From Polytrichum commune (lineage: Eukaryota; Streptophyta; Polytrichopsida; Polytrichales; Polytrichaceae): 64,000 bases of DNA. Below the pieces are notes generated by a model, which saw only the letters and a list, made by a program, of their open reading frames with translations, did not search any database and was not told the DNA's origin. The stretch covers positions 7,376,001 to 7,440,000 of the forward strand of contig OX485804.1 of NCBI GenBank assembly GCA_950295325.1, in the 5' to 3' direction. The translations under genes and the position numbers were made by a program. The stretch's first letter is position 1; each line of letters begins with the position of its first letter. Positions 43,146-55,007 of this stretch are shown here, piece by piece.

Positions 43146-43970
43146 CCAATAGCAATAAGGTCGATGGGTTGAACTTTGAACTCTTTGTAGGTGTAACACA
43201 ACATTACCACAATCCACTATTCACTCCCTTTTCTAATTCTAGCACTTCTTTATACATTGTAGCGTTACAATATATGCATAATAGTCATCAATGGGTCTTC
43301 CTTTGAACCCTATACATTTTCTACACAAGCGCTTCATTTTAAGCTTCAACCTGAAATTATGTTTGTCGTAAATATTTGGACTACAAGGTGTTAGAGTGTT
43401 TAAAAAAATATCCATTATCACATGGAACATGATGACCATGTTGAGTAATGTTATGAAGACTCATGACCCTATATATAAATTTAACTTCAACACTCTACAT
43501 TTTTGGGAATAACGTGTTGTTGAACTAAATTGGCATTTACAATACATTATGGACAACTATGAACACCCAACTCTTTGTTTCCAATGACATTACGCCATGA
43601 ATGTGAAAAGAGATCTTCTTGCATTCATGCCTTCCAAATCCAAAGCGCATGGATTGGACACTATTGATGAGTTGATTTCCTCTCTAAGGTGTTTAGTATA
43701 TATTGGTGGACAATATATATTAAAGAACATGATAGTTGAACTTCCAAAAATTATTGAGCCAATTCAAGGTGTTCCCTTGCTAAACCCTAAACCCTACACC
43801 CTTTTCATTCATATTTAAGGCAAACTACCAACATCATTATATAGTCACCCATGTCATTGAAATCTACTAGCATCCCAATAGTAAGAGCACAGACCCCACT
43901 ACGGCATACTAGAGCCCAACCAATACTCAATTACTAGGCACTCACACGTAGGAAGTATTACACGTAGGTA
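43146..43970. other. Non-coding stretch, no gene seen
   Basis: The frame 43597-43818 (73 codons) is unrecognised and lacks any motif. No repeat delimited. Confidence 0.4.
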
Positions 43971-43972
43971 CT

Positions 43973-44183
43973 AGTGTGGGCCCACATTCATTGTTTTTTT
44001 CCTAGAAAATTAATGCGCGTGATTATTCATTTTGTGTTACTATGGTCCTATAACTAATATGCAATGTGTTGATCAAAAGTCTTCATACATGGGGTCTTGG
44101 TCCCACATTGTTTCCACCTTATTCAGAAATTAGTGTGGCGAATGCTAATTATTTCCACCCAAATTTATAGGACTATTTAGTGT
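43973..44183 (-). mobile_element. MITE family C, copy 3
   Basis: 'gtgtgggcccacattcattg', 'tataactaatatgcaatgtg' and 'ttggtcccacattgtttcca' match C copy 1, and the right end 'ggactatttagtg' is followed by TA. The left end is not clear. Confidence 0.6.
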
Positions 44184-45140
44184 ACCCATTTCTTTTTTTT
44201 AAATGAAGCTCGGTGTTCCATATATCATCCTCTATCAAGTATACTTCTCCACTGATAAACATTAAACCTACCCCACAACCCTCACGACCACACACTCACA
44301 GGTAGGGTTTGGCAAACAAACATCACACGTTAGTTGTATAAAAAACATCGATGCTCCGCTCCTTTTTTGTTTCTTGATGCACTTGATACATTACATAAAA
44401 TCCACGTGTCATTCTCACATCGGTTAAGACTCACCCAATCCCACATGGAAACTCGAAAAAAGATGGCCAAACCACAAACTACCAGCCCACCCCCACACTT
44501 ACCGCTACGGGCCACCATTGAACGTAGTCTCACCTGCAGATGTCACATCCAGTGGCTCTCAGCCGCCATACCAACTCCAACAATGGCCCCTGTTGACAGA
44601 AGCCGCTCGTTGGTCACCCCCACACCAGTATGTGTGGGCATGCTATAAGTTAGCACCTTTGGTGCGGTGTTTGAAGCGTCCCCGGGCCCCTCGTAAGGTA
44701 TAAAGGATAGTTATCATTCCAAAATTGGATGGCCGCATGGCCCAAGCTTAGCCCATGCTTTTTTTGCACCAAAGCAAGGGTGATCAACCCGACAACCACA
44801 ACCACCGAATTCCTAACTTATGCATCACGAATTCAAAATGGGTAGGAAACCCACACAAACATTGTCCCAATGGGGCGTCGACACGTGGCGGCCCAGCCCT
44901 AAAGGGGCAAGCCGATAGTGATTTTGGCATGAAATTCCTGCACTTATTGCTGCCAAATACATATACAGTAGGCCATGGATAAGGGGCGGGATGTCTTGCT
45001 TTTTGGGCTACGTTGTTTTGTCTAATTAGTGTGGGGTTGGCGTTTGGAGCCATGCTTTGCTTGTAACATTTTGCTAAGAGTATCGTTTTCTTTCACCCAA
45101 CTAAGTTATTTCATGATCCTCGGTGTGCATACTAATTAAG
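44184..45140. other. Locally GC-richer stretch, no gene supported
   Basis: Frames 44334-44648 (+), 44330-44533 (-), 44755-44982 (+) and 44784-45053 (-) all overlap in opposing directions and none has a recognisable domain. The word 'gtctaattagtgtgg' at about 45020 matches the edge of repeat G. Confidence 0.4.
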
Positions 45141-45142
45141 TA

Positions 45143-45516
45143 CAGTAAACATGATGTTTAGTGTCATATGGTTATTTAATGTCGCTATGGTAACTTTGTG
45201 GAAGACACTTCTTATGAATGAGTGGACAAGTTTTGTCATGGATGATGGATGAGTTCATCCATTGGCCGGAAACCTACCTTTCTCTTGTCGGCAACTTGTA
45301 ATAAGATGTTGTCATGGATGGTTGAAAATTGGATGAAAATCATTCGGTATGTGACGGTAATTGCGACACTGTAGATCTTTGATTCCCCACAAATATTTAC
45401 AAGGAATGACAAATAATGTTGGGTTAACATTCAGTGTCGGTGACGCTATATTGTGGTTTACTATTAGTATTGAGCAAGACGACCATAATTTGTGACACTA
45501 CATATCGTATTTAGTG
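45143..45516 (-). mobile_element. MITE family B, copy 4
   Basis: Flanked by TA on both sides (45141-45142 and 45517-45518). The left end 'cagtaaacatgatgtttagt' mirrors the right end 'catatcgtatttagtg'. Inside are 'acacttcttatgaatgagtg', 'ggatgagttcatccattggc', 'aaggaatgacaaataatgtt' and 'gttaacattcagtgtcggtg', reverse complements of the B landmarks. This is one of the most complete B copies. Confidence 0.8.
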
Positions 45517-45525
45517 TACACGTGT

Positions 45526-45605
45526 TATTTGGGTAAAACATGTTACTCTAGGTAAAATGTTATAGCAATGTGTAACTCGAAATGGTGGTCCACACTAATT
45601 AGAGA
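45526..45605 (+). repeat. Repeat G, copy 2
   Basis: 'ttatttgggtaa', 'agcaatgtgtaactcgaaat' and 'ggtccacactaattagag' match 32241-32327. In both places G begins about 10 bp after a B element end. Confidence 0.5.
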
Positions 45606-46465
45606 AAAATAGTGTACTTGGGTCCCCTCCAATCTTCATTGAGGTTAAAGAAGTCCGTGATAAACATGATCTCCAACTAATGGCATGTCCACACTAGGAT
45701 CAACACTTGGGCCCACACTAGTGGAAGAGTTTGCATCTTGAAAGGAGTCCTTGTCTTGTGTGCACTTGCGAAACTACAATATGTTACATCCACTAAGGTT
45801 ATTGTGAGTAGGACAAAAAATCCTTACCAATAGCAATAAATTTCGGGAAGAGTTGAAGTTCACCTATCAAGAGGATTCCTCGTGCCACCAAGGAGCAACG
45901 ACTTGTCCTATGGTGGTTTCACCTCTTAACACCTAGGAAGGGGGTAACAATAAAAACCAACCCTTGAAATAATTTGGTTGTTGATTCACCCCAATTTAAG
46001 ATTAGTATATTGATTTGATGTCCATGACCTCATCTTTGGAGTCGATTTTACCAAAATAGTAATCCGTGGGCTTTACAATAAAATCAACATGTTTACCCTC
46101 CACTACCCCAAGTTGCCATCCCCCTCGGTAGGTGTTGTGAACATCTACTTTGAGGGTGTTCAAACAACCACTTTAAGAACTTATAATATCATATAGAGGT
46201 GTAGAGTGCATGTATCATTAAGATATTTATAAGTATCGTAAGTTTGTCATTAGCAATCGAAAGGGGATTCCAACACACAAAAGCATGCCTTCCTTGAAGT
46301 CCGCATTCTAAAGATATAACAATTCAAATATTTATTGATAGATTACCCAAGATCTTTAAGGAAGCTTGATGTTAAAAGGTGGTGAACATACTTTGAATCA
46401 TCTGTACTCAATGTGTAATCTTTTGCGGTGTTGGTTTTGGGTGGGGTGTTGGTATGAACATCATT
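45606..46465. other. Non-coding stretch, no gene seen
   Basis: The first 80 bp ('gggtcccctccaatcttcat', 'tgaggttaaag') look like a stray unit of the array that begins near 46470. The rest is unrecognised. Confidence 0.4.
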
Positions 46466-46842
46466 CACATTAGGGTCCCACTAGACTCATTCGGGATCTC
46501 TAATGCTCATTCTTGCATTGATTGTTGCCAAAATTCAATGGCCATGGCTAGATGTTTTGGCAACTTTTTGAGTTGGGCCTCCATCAATCTTACCAAGACA
46601 AAGGGAGGGTCCAATAAAACCACGGCCTCATGTGTTTGTGGGTAAATACTCCAACTAGGTCTCACTAGCTTGACTAACTCCGGATATTTAATGCTAATTT
46701 TTGCGTTGATTGTGGCCATATATAGTGACCATGGCTAAGTTGTCTTGCTTTTTGAGCTAGGCACCCCACCAATCTTATCAAGGTTAAATGGGCTCTAGTA
46801 AAAACATGGCCTCGTGTGTTTGTGGTTAACTCAATCCAAGTA

Positions 46843-47139
46843 CACTAAAAAGGATATTTGGTGCTTGATACACTACATACGAACACATACACTAAATGTC
46901 AATAACCCTATAAAAATAAATATCAACTATGGTAATATGTGGCAATTGTATGTTTGAATTTAGTGTTAGTAAGGATATGGAAAAAGAAAACAAAATAAAC
47001 AAAATAAAAAAAGGGAAGATGGCAATAGGGAAGGTAGCGGCACATTTATGCCTCACACTAATTGTCAAGGAATGGAAAGGGGTAAGGTAAGGTGGTAACA
47101 ACATTAAATATAGTCAAACACTAACTATCATTTTTAGTG
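46843..47139 (-). mobile_element. MITE family A, copy 2, nested in the tandem array
   Basis: TA (46841-46842) then 'cactaaaaaggatatttggt' at the left; 'ctaactatcatttttagtg' then TA (47140-47141) at the right. The interior is the reverse complement of copy 1 ('gaatttagtgttagtaagg', 'aaggtggtaacaac'). The array unit continues on both sides, so the MITE is younger than the array. Confidence 0.85.
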
Positions 47140-48061
47140 TAGCTAGATCAGTTTGTGATCTTGAATACTCGTTCTTGCAATGGTTGTCACCAACTACTAC
47201 AACCATGGCTAGACATTTTGGCAACTTTTTGAGTCGAACCTCCACCAATCTAACCAAGGCAAAGGGAGCCCCATTTTAAAATACCCTCCCTTTGCTTGTA
47301 GTTAAATCATCCCAATCATGTCATACTATATGAACCCGGAGATCTATAACGTTGAATCGTGCATTGATTGATCCCAAGTGCCATGGCTATGGATGAGGGC
47401 AAGGGCTATAGGGTTGTCTTCTAGGCCCCCACCATTCTTACCAAGGAAACGGGGGTCCAATCAAAACATGCCCTCCCTAGGGTTGCGGTTAGTCTATCCC
47501 AACTAACTTAGGGCCGACTAGACGAATTCGGGATCTCTTATGCTACTTCTTGGGTATAATCAACTAAGGAAACTAGTCGTTGTGTCACCAAAATTGTCAA
47601 TGTCTTGCTCTCTAAGCTCGCCCCACACCATCTCACCGAGGGAATGGGCGTCCAATCGCTCCATGGGTTTATAAGTTCATTCATCCTCACTAACTACGGC
47701 CCCACTAGAATAACTCGGGGATCCCTAGTGCTAGTTTCCAAGTTGAGTCATCCAAGAAAAATAAGTTGTGTGTTGTAATATCGTTGATGTCTTGCTCTCC
47801 GAGCTTCGACCCCCCACCACTTTCATTGAGGTAAAACGGGTCCCATGCTTTGTGGATTTGTGATTCAATTATGCCCCACTAAACTAATTCGGGAACTCTA
47901 ATGCAAATCCCTATTTGAATGAGATGAAAGAAATACTACATGCATTATAATATTGTTGGCATCTTGCTATTTTAGCTTCGTTTCTATCCAATCTTTTTGA
48001 GGTAAAGGGTGTCCAATCGAACCACACCTTCCGCATGTTTGTGGTTCATTCATCCGAACTA

Positions 48062-48405
48062 CACTTAAATACGATATTTAGTGTCACCGTCTTGCTCAAT
48101 ACTAATTGTAAACCGCGGTATAGTGTCACCAACACTAAATCTTAACCCATCAATATTTGTCATTCCTTTTTAATCTTTGGGGGGGGGGGGTATAGATCTA
48201 CATTGTTGCAATTACTATCACTTACCAAGTGATTTTTCATCCAAATTTCAATCAACTGCGACAATATTTCATCACAAGTCGCTGACAAGAGAGGGCATGG
48301 TTTCAGCCAAATGGATGAACTCATCCATCATCCATGACAATATTTGTTCACCTATTCGTAAGAAGTGTCATCCATAAAAATAACCAAAGTGATATTAAAC
48401 ACCAT
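48062..48405 (+). mobile_element. MITE family B, copy 5, nested in the tandem array
   Basis: TA then 'cacttaaatacgatatttag', 'cttgctcaatactaattgta', 'atagtgtcaccaacactaaa', a run of twelve G, 'ccaagtgatttttcatcc' and 'ggatgaactcatccatcatc'. The right end is degraded ('gatattaaacaccatagat'). The array resumes with 'gaggtctttgatgctaattc'. Confidence 0.75.
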
Positions 48406-49137
48406 AGATCCCCGCTCGACTAATGTGAGGTCTTTGATGCTAATTCATAAGCTAAATCAACTATAGAAGCAACAAACTTGTTAAAAACCACATTGAGTAT
48501 GTTCTTGCCCTAGTTGTGATTGGTGGTGGGGGTGGGGGCTCGGAGACCAATACATCCACCCTTCACCATGGATAGGCATCAATACACATACACATATAAC
48601 TTTAAAGTGACGTTGTCCATAATAAAAGGGGTCCGGGTGAAACATGCGCCTCCGTTGATTTTTGGGTATTTCATCTCAATCAAGTGCTATTACATTGATT
48701 CGGGATCTCTTGTGCTAATTTCGGAGTTGGATCAACTAAAGAAATCGATTTCCGCATTATGATATTGTTGCTTGCAATTTCTCCTTTGGTTACATTGATG
48801 AGGGTAAGCTCAAAGAGGAAGTCATCTAGCCCTAGTCGCCATGGAAAAGTATGAAGACACATATACACATACATACATCTTCAAAGTAGAGGTGTGCATA
48901 GGTGTCTTGTGCATTTAGCTAGGCCCCTACCGATCTTAGTGAAATACAAGGGGTTTAATAAGTACGTGCTTTGCATAAATGTATGGTCAATTCATCCCAA
49001 CTAAATCACGCTAATTGAATTCAACTTCTCTTAGGCTCATTCCAAAGTCAAGTGAGCTAAAGAACTTCATATTCATGTTAGAATATTGTTGACCTTCGGT
49101 AAGCTTTGGTGGGGAAGGGGGCCATGGGTGTTGCTAT

Positions 49138-49320
49138 TGTTGTATACAAGCGCACCTTTCATCCACCCATGTTAAATCCATGCTCCCAATAAATTTGCGG
49201 TTGTTTCACTAATTCAATTTGGCATCTTTAAGACCATTTTCAATGGCAATTTAACCCTAAAGAAACCCATGGGCTTCACATCTTGGATAGATGAGAGATA
49301 TGCTTGTAAGCAACAATCCC
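49138..49320. mobile_element. Degraded MITE family E copy
   Basis: The left part 'tgtatacaagcgcacctttc' plus 'atccacccat' is roughly mirrored by 'ggatagatgagagatatgct' plus 'tgtaagcaacaatcccct'. Shorter and poorer than the copies at 14577 and 57161. Confidence 0.5.
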
Positions 49321-49504
49321 CTCTTGCCTTGATGGCCATGGGCTTGGGCTCCGTACCATTCGTCGTGAATAAAGGACTTTTCTCTAACAAAAAAGAATCC
49401 ATGTTTTCACCTTCCTTTGAATCGATGAGTTTATTAGACACCGTGAATACTTGCCCGGGGGAGGAGGTGGAGCTCAAAGAGCAAGAAGGAATTACTATTC
49501 AGTA

Positions 49505-49826
49505 CACAAAATATGATATTTAGTGTTTGATACATTAAATACGATTGCACACGTTAAATTTTCAATAACCCTATGAAAGCAAGTAACATCAAATGTAAAC
49601 TCAATCACTAAATATCAACTATGGTAACATGTAGAAATTACATGTTTGAATTTAGTGTTAGTAAGGATATGAAAGAAAGGATATAAAAAGGGAGGTGGCA
49701 GTAGGGAAGGTAGCACCACATTTATGTCTAACACTTTGTCAAAGAATTGAAAAGCAATGTTGAGCAGGGTAAGGTGGTAACAACACTAAATGTAATCAAA
49801 CGCTAAATATCTTATTTTGCGTAGTG
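49505..49826 (-). mobile_element. MITE family A, copy 3
   Basis: TA (49503-49504) then 'cacaaaatatgatatttagt', with a few end bases lost relative to copy 1. The right end is 'cgctaaatatcttattttgc' followed by 'gtagtg'. The interior matches copy 2 ('gaatttagtgttagtaagga', 'aaggtggtaacaacactaaa'). The right-hand TA is mutated to CG. Confidence 0.8.
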
Positions 49827-50019
49827 CGACGGGCCATGGATAGGTGTCGAAACACAAACATACATATCTCTTCATCGTGAACTTATGCATATTCACAAGA
49901 GAGTATATTCCCACAATCACAAAACCCCGTGATTGCGTTGGCACTTTTGGTGTAGTGTAAGCGTAGCTTACATGAAATTGCTTGGCAAGAGAAACTCTTC
50001 CTTAGTCACTTGTGGCGCA

Positions 50020-50043
50020 CCGCTTCTTCTTCTTCTTCTTCTT
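50020..50043. repeat. (CTT)n microsatellite
   Basis: About seven CTT/TTC units. Confidence 0.9.
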
Positions 50044-50274
50044 GGCTCACCTTCAAACCACGGTCATGGCTACCACCACCACCAACAACAATAATATTAT
50101 TAATAATATGAATATGATGGTAGGCGGAACGATACCAAGTGTTGTAGGTGTGTAGGAGATAGGCCGATGTTAAGTTGCGACTTGGTATTGACCTTTGAGG
50201 GCTTTCACATTCTCTTCTCTTTTCAACCCCCTTTTTGAGCCGTCATGCCGTTTTGGAGTCCCCTTTGAAAAGGT

Positions 50275-50610
50275 GGCACCTACCTTGCGCTTCTCAAGTT
50301 CACATGGAGAAAGTGTGTGTTTGTGGGCAATAGGGAATTATTGCACACAAATATAGTAGGCATCTCTCTCTCTCTCACTCATTCTATCCATGCAACGAAA
50401 GAAGTCTTAAAAGAGCACTCTACGCATGTGACTACAATGTTCAACATGTTCGGTGCCCGAATTGACAATGCTTTTGAGGGCGACACAACGATTTTCGTAG
50501 AGGATTTGACTAACGAATAAGCGACAAGTGGCATCTTTTTTTGGCTCAAAATTTGGATTTAATCGTGTTGAATTTGCTCAACGCTTTTAAAGTCCCGTTT
50601 TTTAAAAACC
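50275..50610 (+). repeat. Tandem unit 1 (about 336 bp)
   Basis: From 'ggcacctacc' to the next 'ggcacctacc' at 50611. Contains 'gaaagtgtgtgt', 'aattattgcacacaaa', 'gcccgaattgacaatgc', 'gaggatttgactaacgaata' and 'gcgacaagtggcatc'. Unit 2 repeats these in order. The 67-codon frame 50317-50520 is not conserved in unit 2. Confidence 0.85.
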
Positions 50611-51024
50611 GGCACCTACCTTGGAAGTTCACATGTAGAAAGTGTGTACTTTTTGGGCGAGAGCAAATTATTGCACACAAACGTGAGCATCTCTCATTCA
50701 TCCAAAAAGAAACGGTCTTGAAATAGCACTCTATGTGACTTACCGTGTTCAATATTTTGGGCGCCGGAATGACAATTCTTCGGAGGTGACATGATGACTT
50801 TTGTAGAGGCTTTGACCAACGAATAAGCAACAAGTGGCATTTATTTGGGGCTCACTTTGGAATTAAATCGCGTTGAATTTGCTTAACACTTGCACTTTAG
50901 CAATATATGGGCGGAAGAATTAGCATCAAAGACACCGGTTTTGTGTAATGGAATACACTCGAAATAGATTAACCACGAGCATGTAGAGGACACGTTTCTA
51001 ACATGGATGCGAGTTTCACACATT
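50611..51024 (+). repeat. Tandem unit 2
   Basis: 'ggcacctaccttggaagttc', 'gaaagtgtgtac', 'aaattattgcacacaaacg', 'gccggaatgacaattc', 'gaggctttgaccaacgaata' and 'agcaacaagtggcatt'. Its end ('gtgtaatggaatacactcga') corresponds to a block at about 51602 in unit 3, and the 344 bp inverted-repeat element splits the two. Confidence 0.8.
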
Positions 51025-51368
51025 GGGGTTGTCACACCTTCTCCAAGGTCGGAGAATGGGTTCTCGGAGAATGGAGAATGAGGAAAAAGAGGAGCCAATA
51101 AGATAGCTTCTCCATGGAGAAAGGTGTGACACCCCTTTGTGGCATTCTCGGAGAATGGAGAGTGGAGAATGGAAAAAGCAACCCCGCGGGTGAGAAACAG
51201 GAGGCCTCGGGTGAATGATTCTCCGAGAATTCTCCATTCTTCACCCGCTGAGGAGAAGAAGTTAGGGTTTCCATTCTCCGAGAATGGGCCCTCCGCCATT
51301 CAAGGAGAGGCTGCCATGACACCATTCTCCGACCTCGGAGAATGGGAGGAGAGCGCTGTGACAACCCC
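51025..51368. mobile_element. Inverted-repeat element K built from TTCTCSGAGAA palindromes
   Basis: Starts 'ggggttgtcaca' and ends 'tgtgacaacccc', with inverted similarity continuing inward ('ggtcggagaatgg' against 'ccattctccgacc'). The perfect 11 bp palindrome TTCTC(C/G)GAGAA occurs at 51061-51071, 51145-51155, 51219-51229 and 51274-51284, plus several half-sites 'ggagaatgg'. No target duplication is obvious. GC content is higher than in the flanks. All frames across it (in three phases) read the same repeated word and are not genes. Confidence 0.75.
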
Positions 51369-51420
51369 TACTCTTTCACTCCGTCACCTTTCTCTCAAGC
51401 ATCACTCATTTGAGTATAAA

Positions 51421-51695
51421 GATGGCACCAACCATGCTCCTCAATTTCACATGTAGAAAGTGTGCTCTTTGGATATAGGAAACTATTGTATACAAGCGTA
51501 CCTTTCATTCATGCAACAAAAACATTGAAACAATATGTAGGTCGGAGATAGCCTTCAAAGACAACTTGATGTCATAATTAGTTTCAGAAACTACGAAATT
51601 GTGTAATGAAATGCATTCGAAATGAAGTAATCACACACATACAAGGGATGCTTATTTAACACGGATGTACGAGATGTACACTCATATCCATAATT
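51421..51695 (+). repeat. Tandem unit 3
   Basis: 'ggcaccaaccatgctcctca', 'cacatgtagaaagtgtgctc', 'aaactattgtatacaagcgt', 'tgtgtaatgaaatgcattcg' and 'aacacggatg' follow units 1-2. It also shares 'tatacaagcgtacctttcat' with MITE E ends, so E-like sequence is part of this unit. Confidence 0.65.
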
Positions 51696-51699
51696 TTGT

Positions 51700-52780
51700 C
51701 TCCTACATCATAACATTGCTTAGTTGAGTTTGTTCCCTGGGTGGGGCCGGGAATAAACTAAACTCTATTCGGAAATTAATATTTTGTTCATTCTCACAAC
51801 ATAGCATCGCATTGGCATATCGAAGTTGCAAGACTTGGGTGACTCAATGTATTGATATTATCATAATGGAACATTTGATAGCAAATGCATAATGTTAAGA
51901 TGTTTTGTGTGAGCATGTAATTGGTAGACAATGTTTTACATTCTTAATTATGAAATGGACGAGGTATAACGACTTATTGTGTATGATTAATTGTAAGTGG
52001 ATACTAATATCAATTTTTATAGGATTGGATTATATTAAAACGTGTGGTCCCCGTATGATTTCCAAGTGTTAATTTGGCTATGGGTTTTCCCCATTCCCGT
52101 ATTTGAACATATGCATATGATTGCTAATTCATTAAGGGTCATGCAATATGAGAGTTACATGTGTGTTTAGATTAGGGATTAGGGCACATCTATAAAATTT
52201 TATCTAATGTTTTTTCCCCCTAAGTGAGCACATGTGAATGCATTCTCTTACTGAAAGTTACATGTAGGGTACATCAATAATGGGGGATGTGATTTTTACT
52301 TGATATCAAGCAACCACATTTATATCATACAACGTAAGCAATGAGACCGTAAATGTTACTAGCCAGTCAAAAGATGTTATTGTCTACCCTCCACCAATAG
52401 GAGAGAAGTTCATTGGACCAATGACCTTGTGACCAATCGAACCGGCCACACCCAATCTCTTTTGTACATACCGCCGATTATGTAATATTAAAGTATAATA
52501 CATCCGGAATGCCCCCTAGTGGATGTGGATACATATAATTCTCTTTTGCAACGGGCATACACATCCATAATTTCATCTACCCCTTGCCCCTCTCACTCCA
52601 ATCCAAATATTACACGGATCCTTGCACTTGTGCCCACACGCTTCCTTTATTGAACTATTGCAAATATGAAGGCCTTTGTTCACACATTGCATGATATGAA
52701 ACAATGAAACCACTTCTAGATACTAGTCTTAAAAGTTAAGTGTTGGAGCATAAACTTCTCTTGTTTATTTATAATATGCA
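51700..52780. other. Non-coding stretch, no gene seen
   Basis: AT-rich, no long frame and no repeat delimited. Confidence 0.5.
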
Positions 52781-52785
52781 AATCG

Positions 52786-53010
52786 GAGAAAGGGAAATAC
52801 ACATAGAAGTGCACTTCTCGTCCATCCAACATAAAAACTTGACTTTCCATAGGTTTGTGGCCAATTCATCTAAAATAATCTAGACAAGAGTAAATTGGGG
52901 TCTTTAAAACTAATTATGGTGTCAAATCAACTAAGAGAAATAAATGTCCTAACTACATACTACTTCCAAGCTTCTATGTTGGATGAAATAGAGGTACTCA
53001 TATATGATGT
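52786..53010. mobile_element. MITE family E, copy 2
   Basis: The left end 'cacttctcgtccatccaaca' plus 'taaaaacttgac' is mirrored by 'tctatgttggatgaaataga' plus 'ggtactcatatatgatg'. The interior shares 'aggtttgtggccaattcatc' and 'tctttaaaactaattatggt' with copy 1 (14640-14715). Confidence 0.65.
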
Positions 53011-54820
53011 TGTAGAGAGCACTCTAGTACTAGAATGTAGTTCATTTTTACTAGTGTTGGAATGTAATTTCCATACATGGGATTTAAGTGGCTCTTAGCC
53101 AATGTGAACATAGCAAGTGGCAAATTTGGAGGAAGGACAATTATTTATCGTCATAATAGTAACTCCGTCTCTCCATGCTAATCTAAGAATTGCTTCAATT
53201 TCGGGAAATCGTCGTAGTGTACATTTATCCAAATTTGGGAGTATTTATCTCCACAAAGTTCTTATCCACTATCCTTGTTGGAATAAGGGGATATACATAG
53301 TCATACCAAGCACAATGTTTTCTCACATGAAATTCTACATGTGCCCAACATAGAGCATCACATTTGTAGTGTTGAAGTCGTGTTTTTAAGAAAATAAGAA
53401 ATATTCCAACAGTTGCATGTTGGAGTCACGACCATGATATGTGATACCGTACTCTAAATTTGGTGACCAATTTGTGTATGAAGGATGTAAGTTAAGCAAT
53501 TAGGCATCGTGCCCTTGACTACTTCTCGCTCTCTCTTTCTATCTCTTCCTTATTTTATAGTGACGAATGCATATTGTGTAATTTGAACAATGCAACAAAT
53601 CGAAACACAACGAATTGGCATCTAGCTTGAATATCATTTCATTATTGTAGGGTGTTTGATTTGAAATTAACAACATCAACGACCCCCAATTTTGATTTAT
53701 TGAGACCCTCAAATGACACTTGAATTAGTCACAAAACTTGTTGGTTGACCGAGTGGCGGGGGTGATACCATGCTCGGCTCACATAGCACAATTCTCCCAA
53801 ACATGCTTTGTAGCTTCTCGCACATGCATTGCCTAAGTAGAAAATTGGGTGGGGGTTTAATAAGAGGTTCGTTTTGGCTTGCATTGATCACATCGACTAT
53901 CACAACCCCCACCTAGATCTCTTAGTTTATAGCATGGAGTTACCAATGTCAAGTTGGGTCTAGGGAGGGGCTTGGACACTAGTTTGGGCAAAGAAAGCAA
54001 ATACTAGAACTTGGTTATTTGGATGAATGTTGCATCTCATCTTCATAACCTTGGTTCAAAAACAAATTTGGAGAAACAAAGCACTAAAAAAAATGAGGTG
54101 AGATAGTGATTACTCGGTGAATACACACGGTTCTCAACAATGGAGAGCCAAACAAACACACATTGTTTGGCCCTTTAGGGATAGCCCTTAAAAGGAGGCA
54201 ATACGCTTTCCATAGTCTATGTGATAGTTTGTAGCCCCAAGATTTGCTTCGTGTATGTGTTTCACAACCCACTACAAAGATGTGAAAATGTAGTAATGTC
54301 TATCTATCTATATATATATATGGAAAAGCATATGCAATATGTACTTGAAATCGAGACCATTCCTATAAGCTCAAATCAAATCTCCCAATATATAATTTTC
54401 AACATATTTGTATGCTCCAATTGATGGAATGCTCTTTGATAAACATGTTGAATTAGGTGGGACCATTTTTGACATTTCAAGGTCAAAACAATTACAAATT
54501 GTCTCGAACACCTTGGTATAATGAGAGCGTTTTTGTTATACGAGCTCATCTCTCGCCCATTTGTAATATATATATAAAATCAACTCCCTACATGTTTATG
54601 GTTGATTCATCTCAAATGACTTCAACTGTACCGATTCACGTAATGACATGGAACTGAACTTGGTGTTAAATAAAACCCCCCCAAAAATGCAACCTCCGTG
54701 ATACATGATCTCTCTACACATTATTTCAAAAAAACATATGTTAGATGGAAGAAGAAGGAAAAAAACACCCCCCATACACGATACTCCCCCCTCGCCGCAA
54801 CCTCTAAATTTCCCCATCGA
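53011..54820. other. Non-coding stretch, no gene seen
   Basis: Frames at 53117-53353, 53709-53912, 54084-54272 and 54221-54424 lack motifs. The segment 54520-54640 has E-like words ('gagctcatctctcgcccatt', 'gtttatggttgattcatct') and may be a further degraded E copy. Confidence 0.4.
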
Positions 54821-54827
54821 CTTCGAT

Positions 54828-54854
54828 CCCATCCCATCCCATCCCATCCCATCA
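54828..54854. repeat. (CCCAT)n pentanucleotide repeat
   Basis: Five consecutive CCCAT units. Confidence 0.95.
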
Positions 54855-55007
54855 TGTGGAAGACGGAAAAAGTCACCCAAACATGTCACATTAGAGATGG
54901 CCCGAGGGCTAAGTAACCCGGACCCGTGTCCTACTAACTTAATACCACATTCCTTTCCTCGGGTTGCTTGTGGTCTCCCCTCCAAAGCAAGACTCCCAAC
55001 AAAGCAA

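Larger units (their letters stand above)
46470..49900. repeat. Degenerate tandem array, period about 170-190 bp
   Basis: The landmark 'cgggatctctaatgctaat' (variants) occurs near 46492, 46681, 47155, 47338, 47529, 47719, 47892, 48427, 48703 and 49024. After subtracting inserted MITEs most spacings are 170-190. Each unit also has a 'tcttgctttttgagct' word, 'caccaatcttaccaagg', 'gggtccaat' and 'gtgtttgtggttaattcatc'. Later units are longer and carry an extra 'ccatggataggcatcaatac' block (48565, again at about 49835). MITEs A2, B5, E4 and A3 interrupt the array. Frames here are accidental. Confidence 0.75.

Noticed and set aside
51032-51456. Overlapping 105-138 codon frames on both strands
   Set aside because: All lie over element K and read its repeated palindromic word in different phases.
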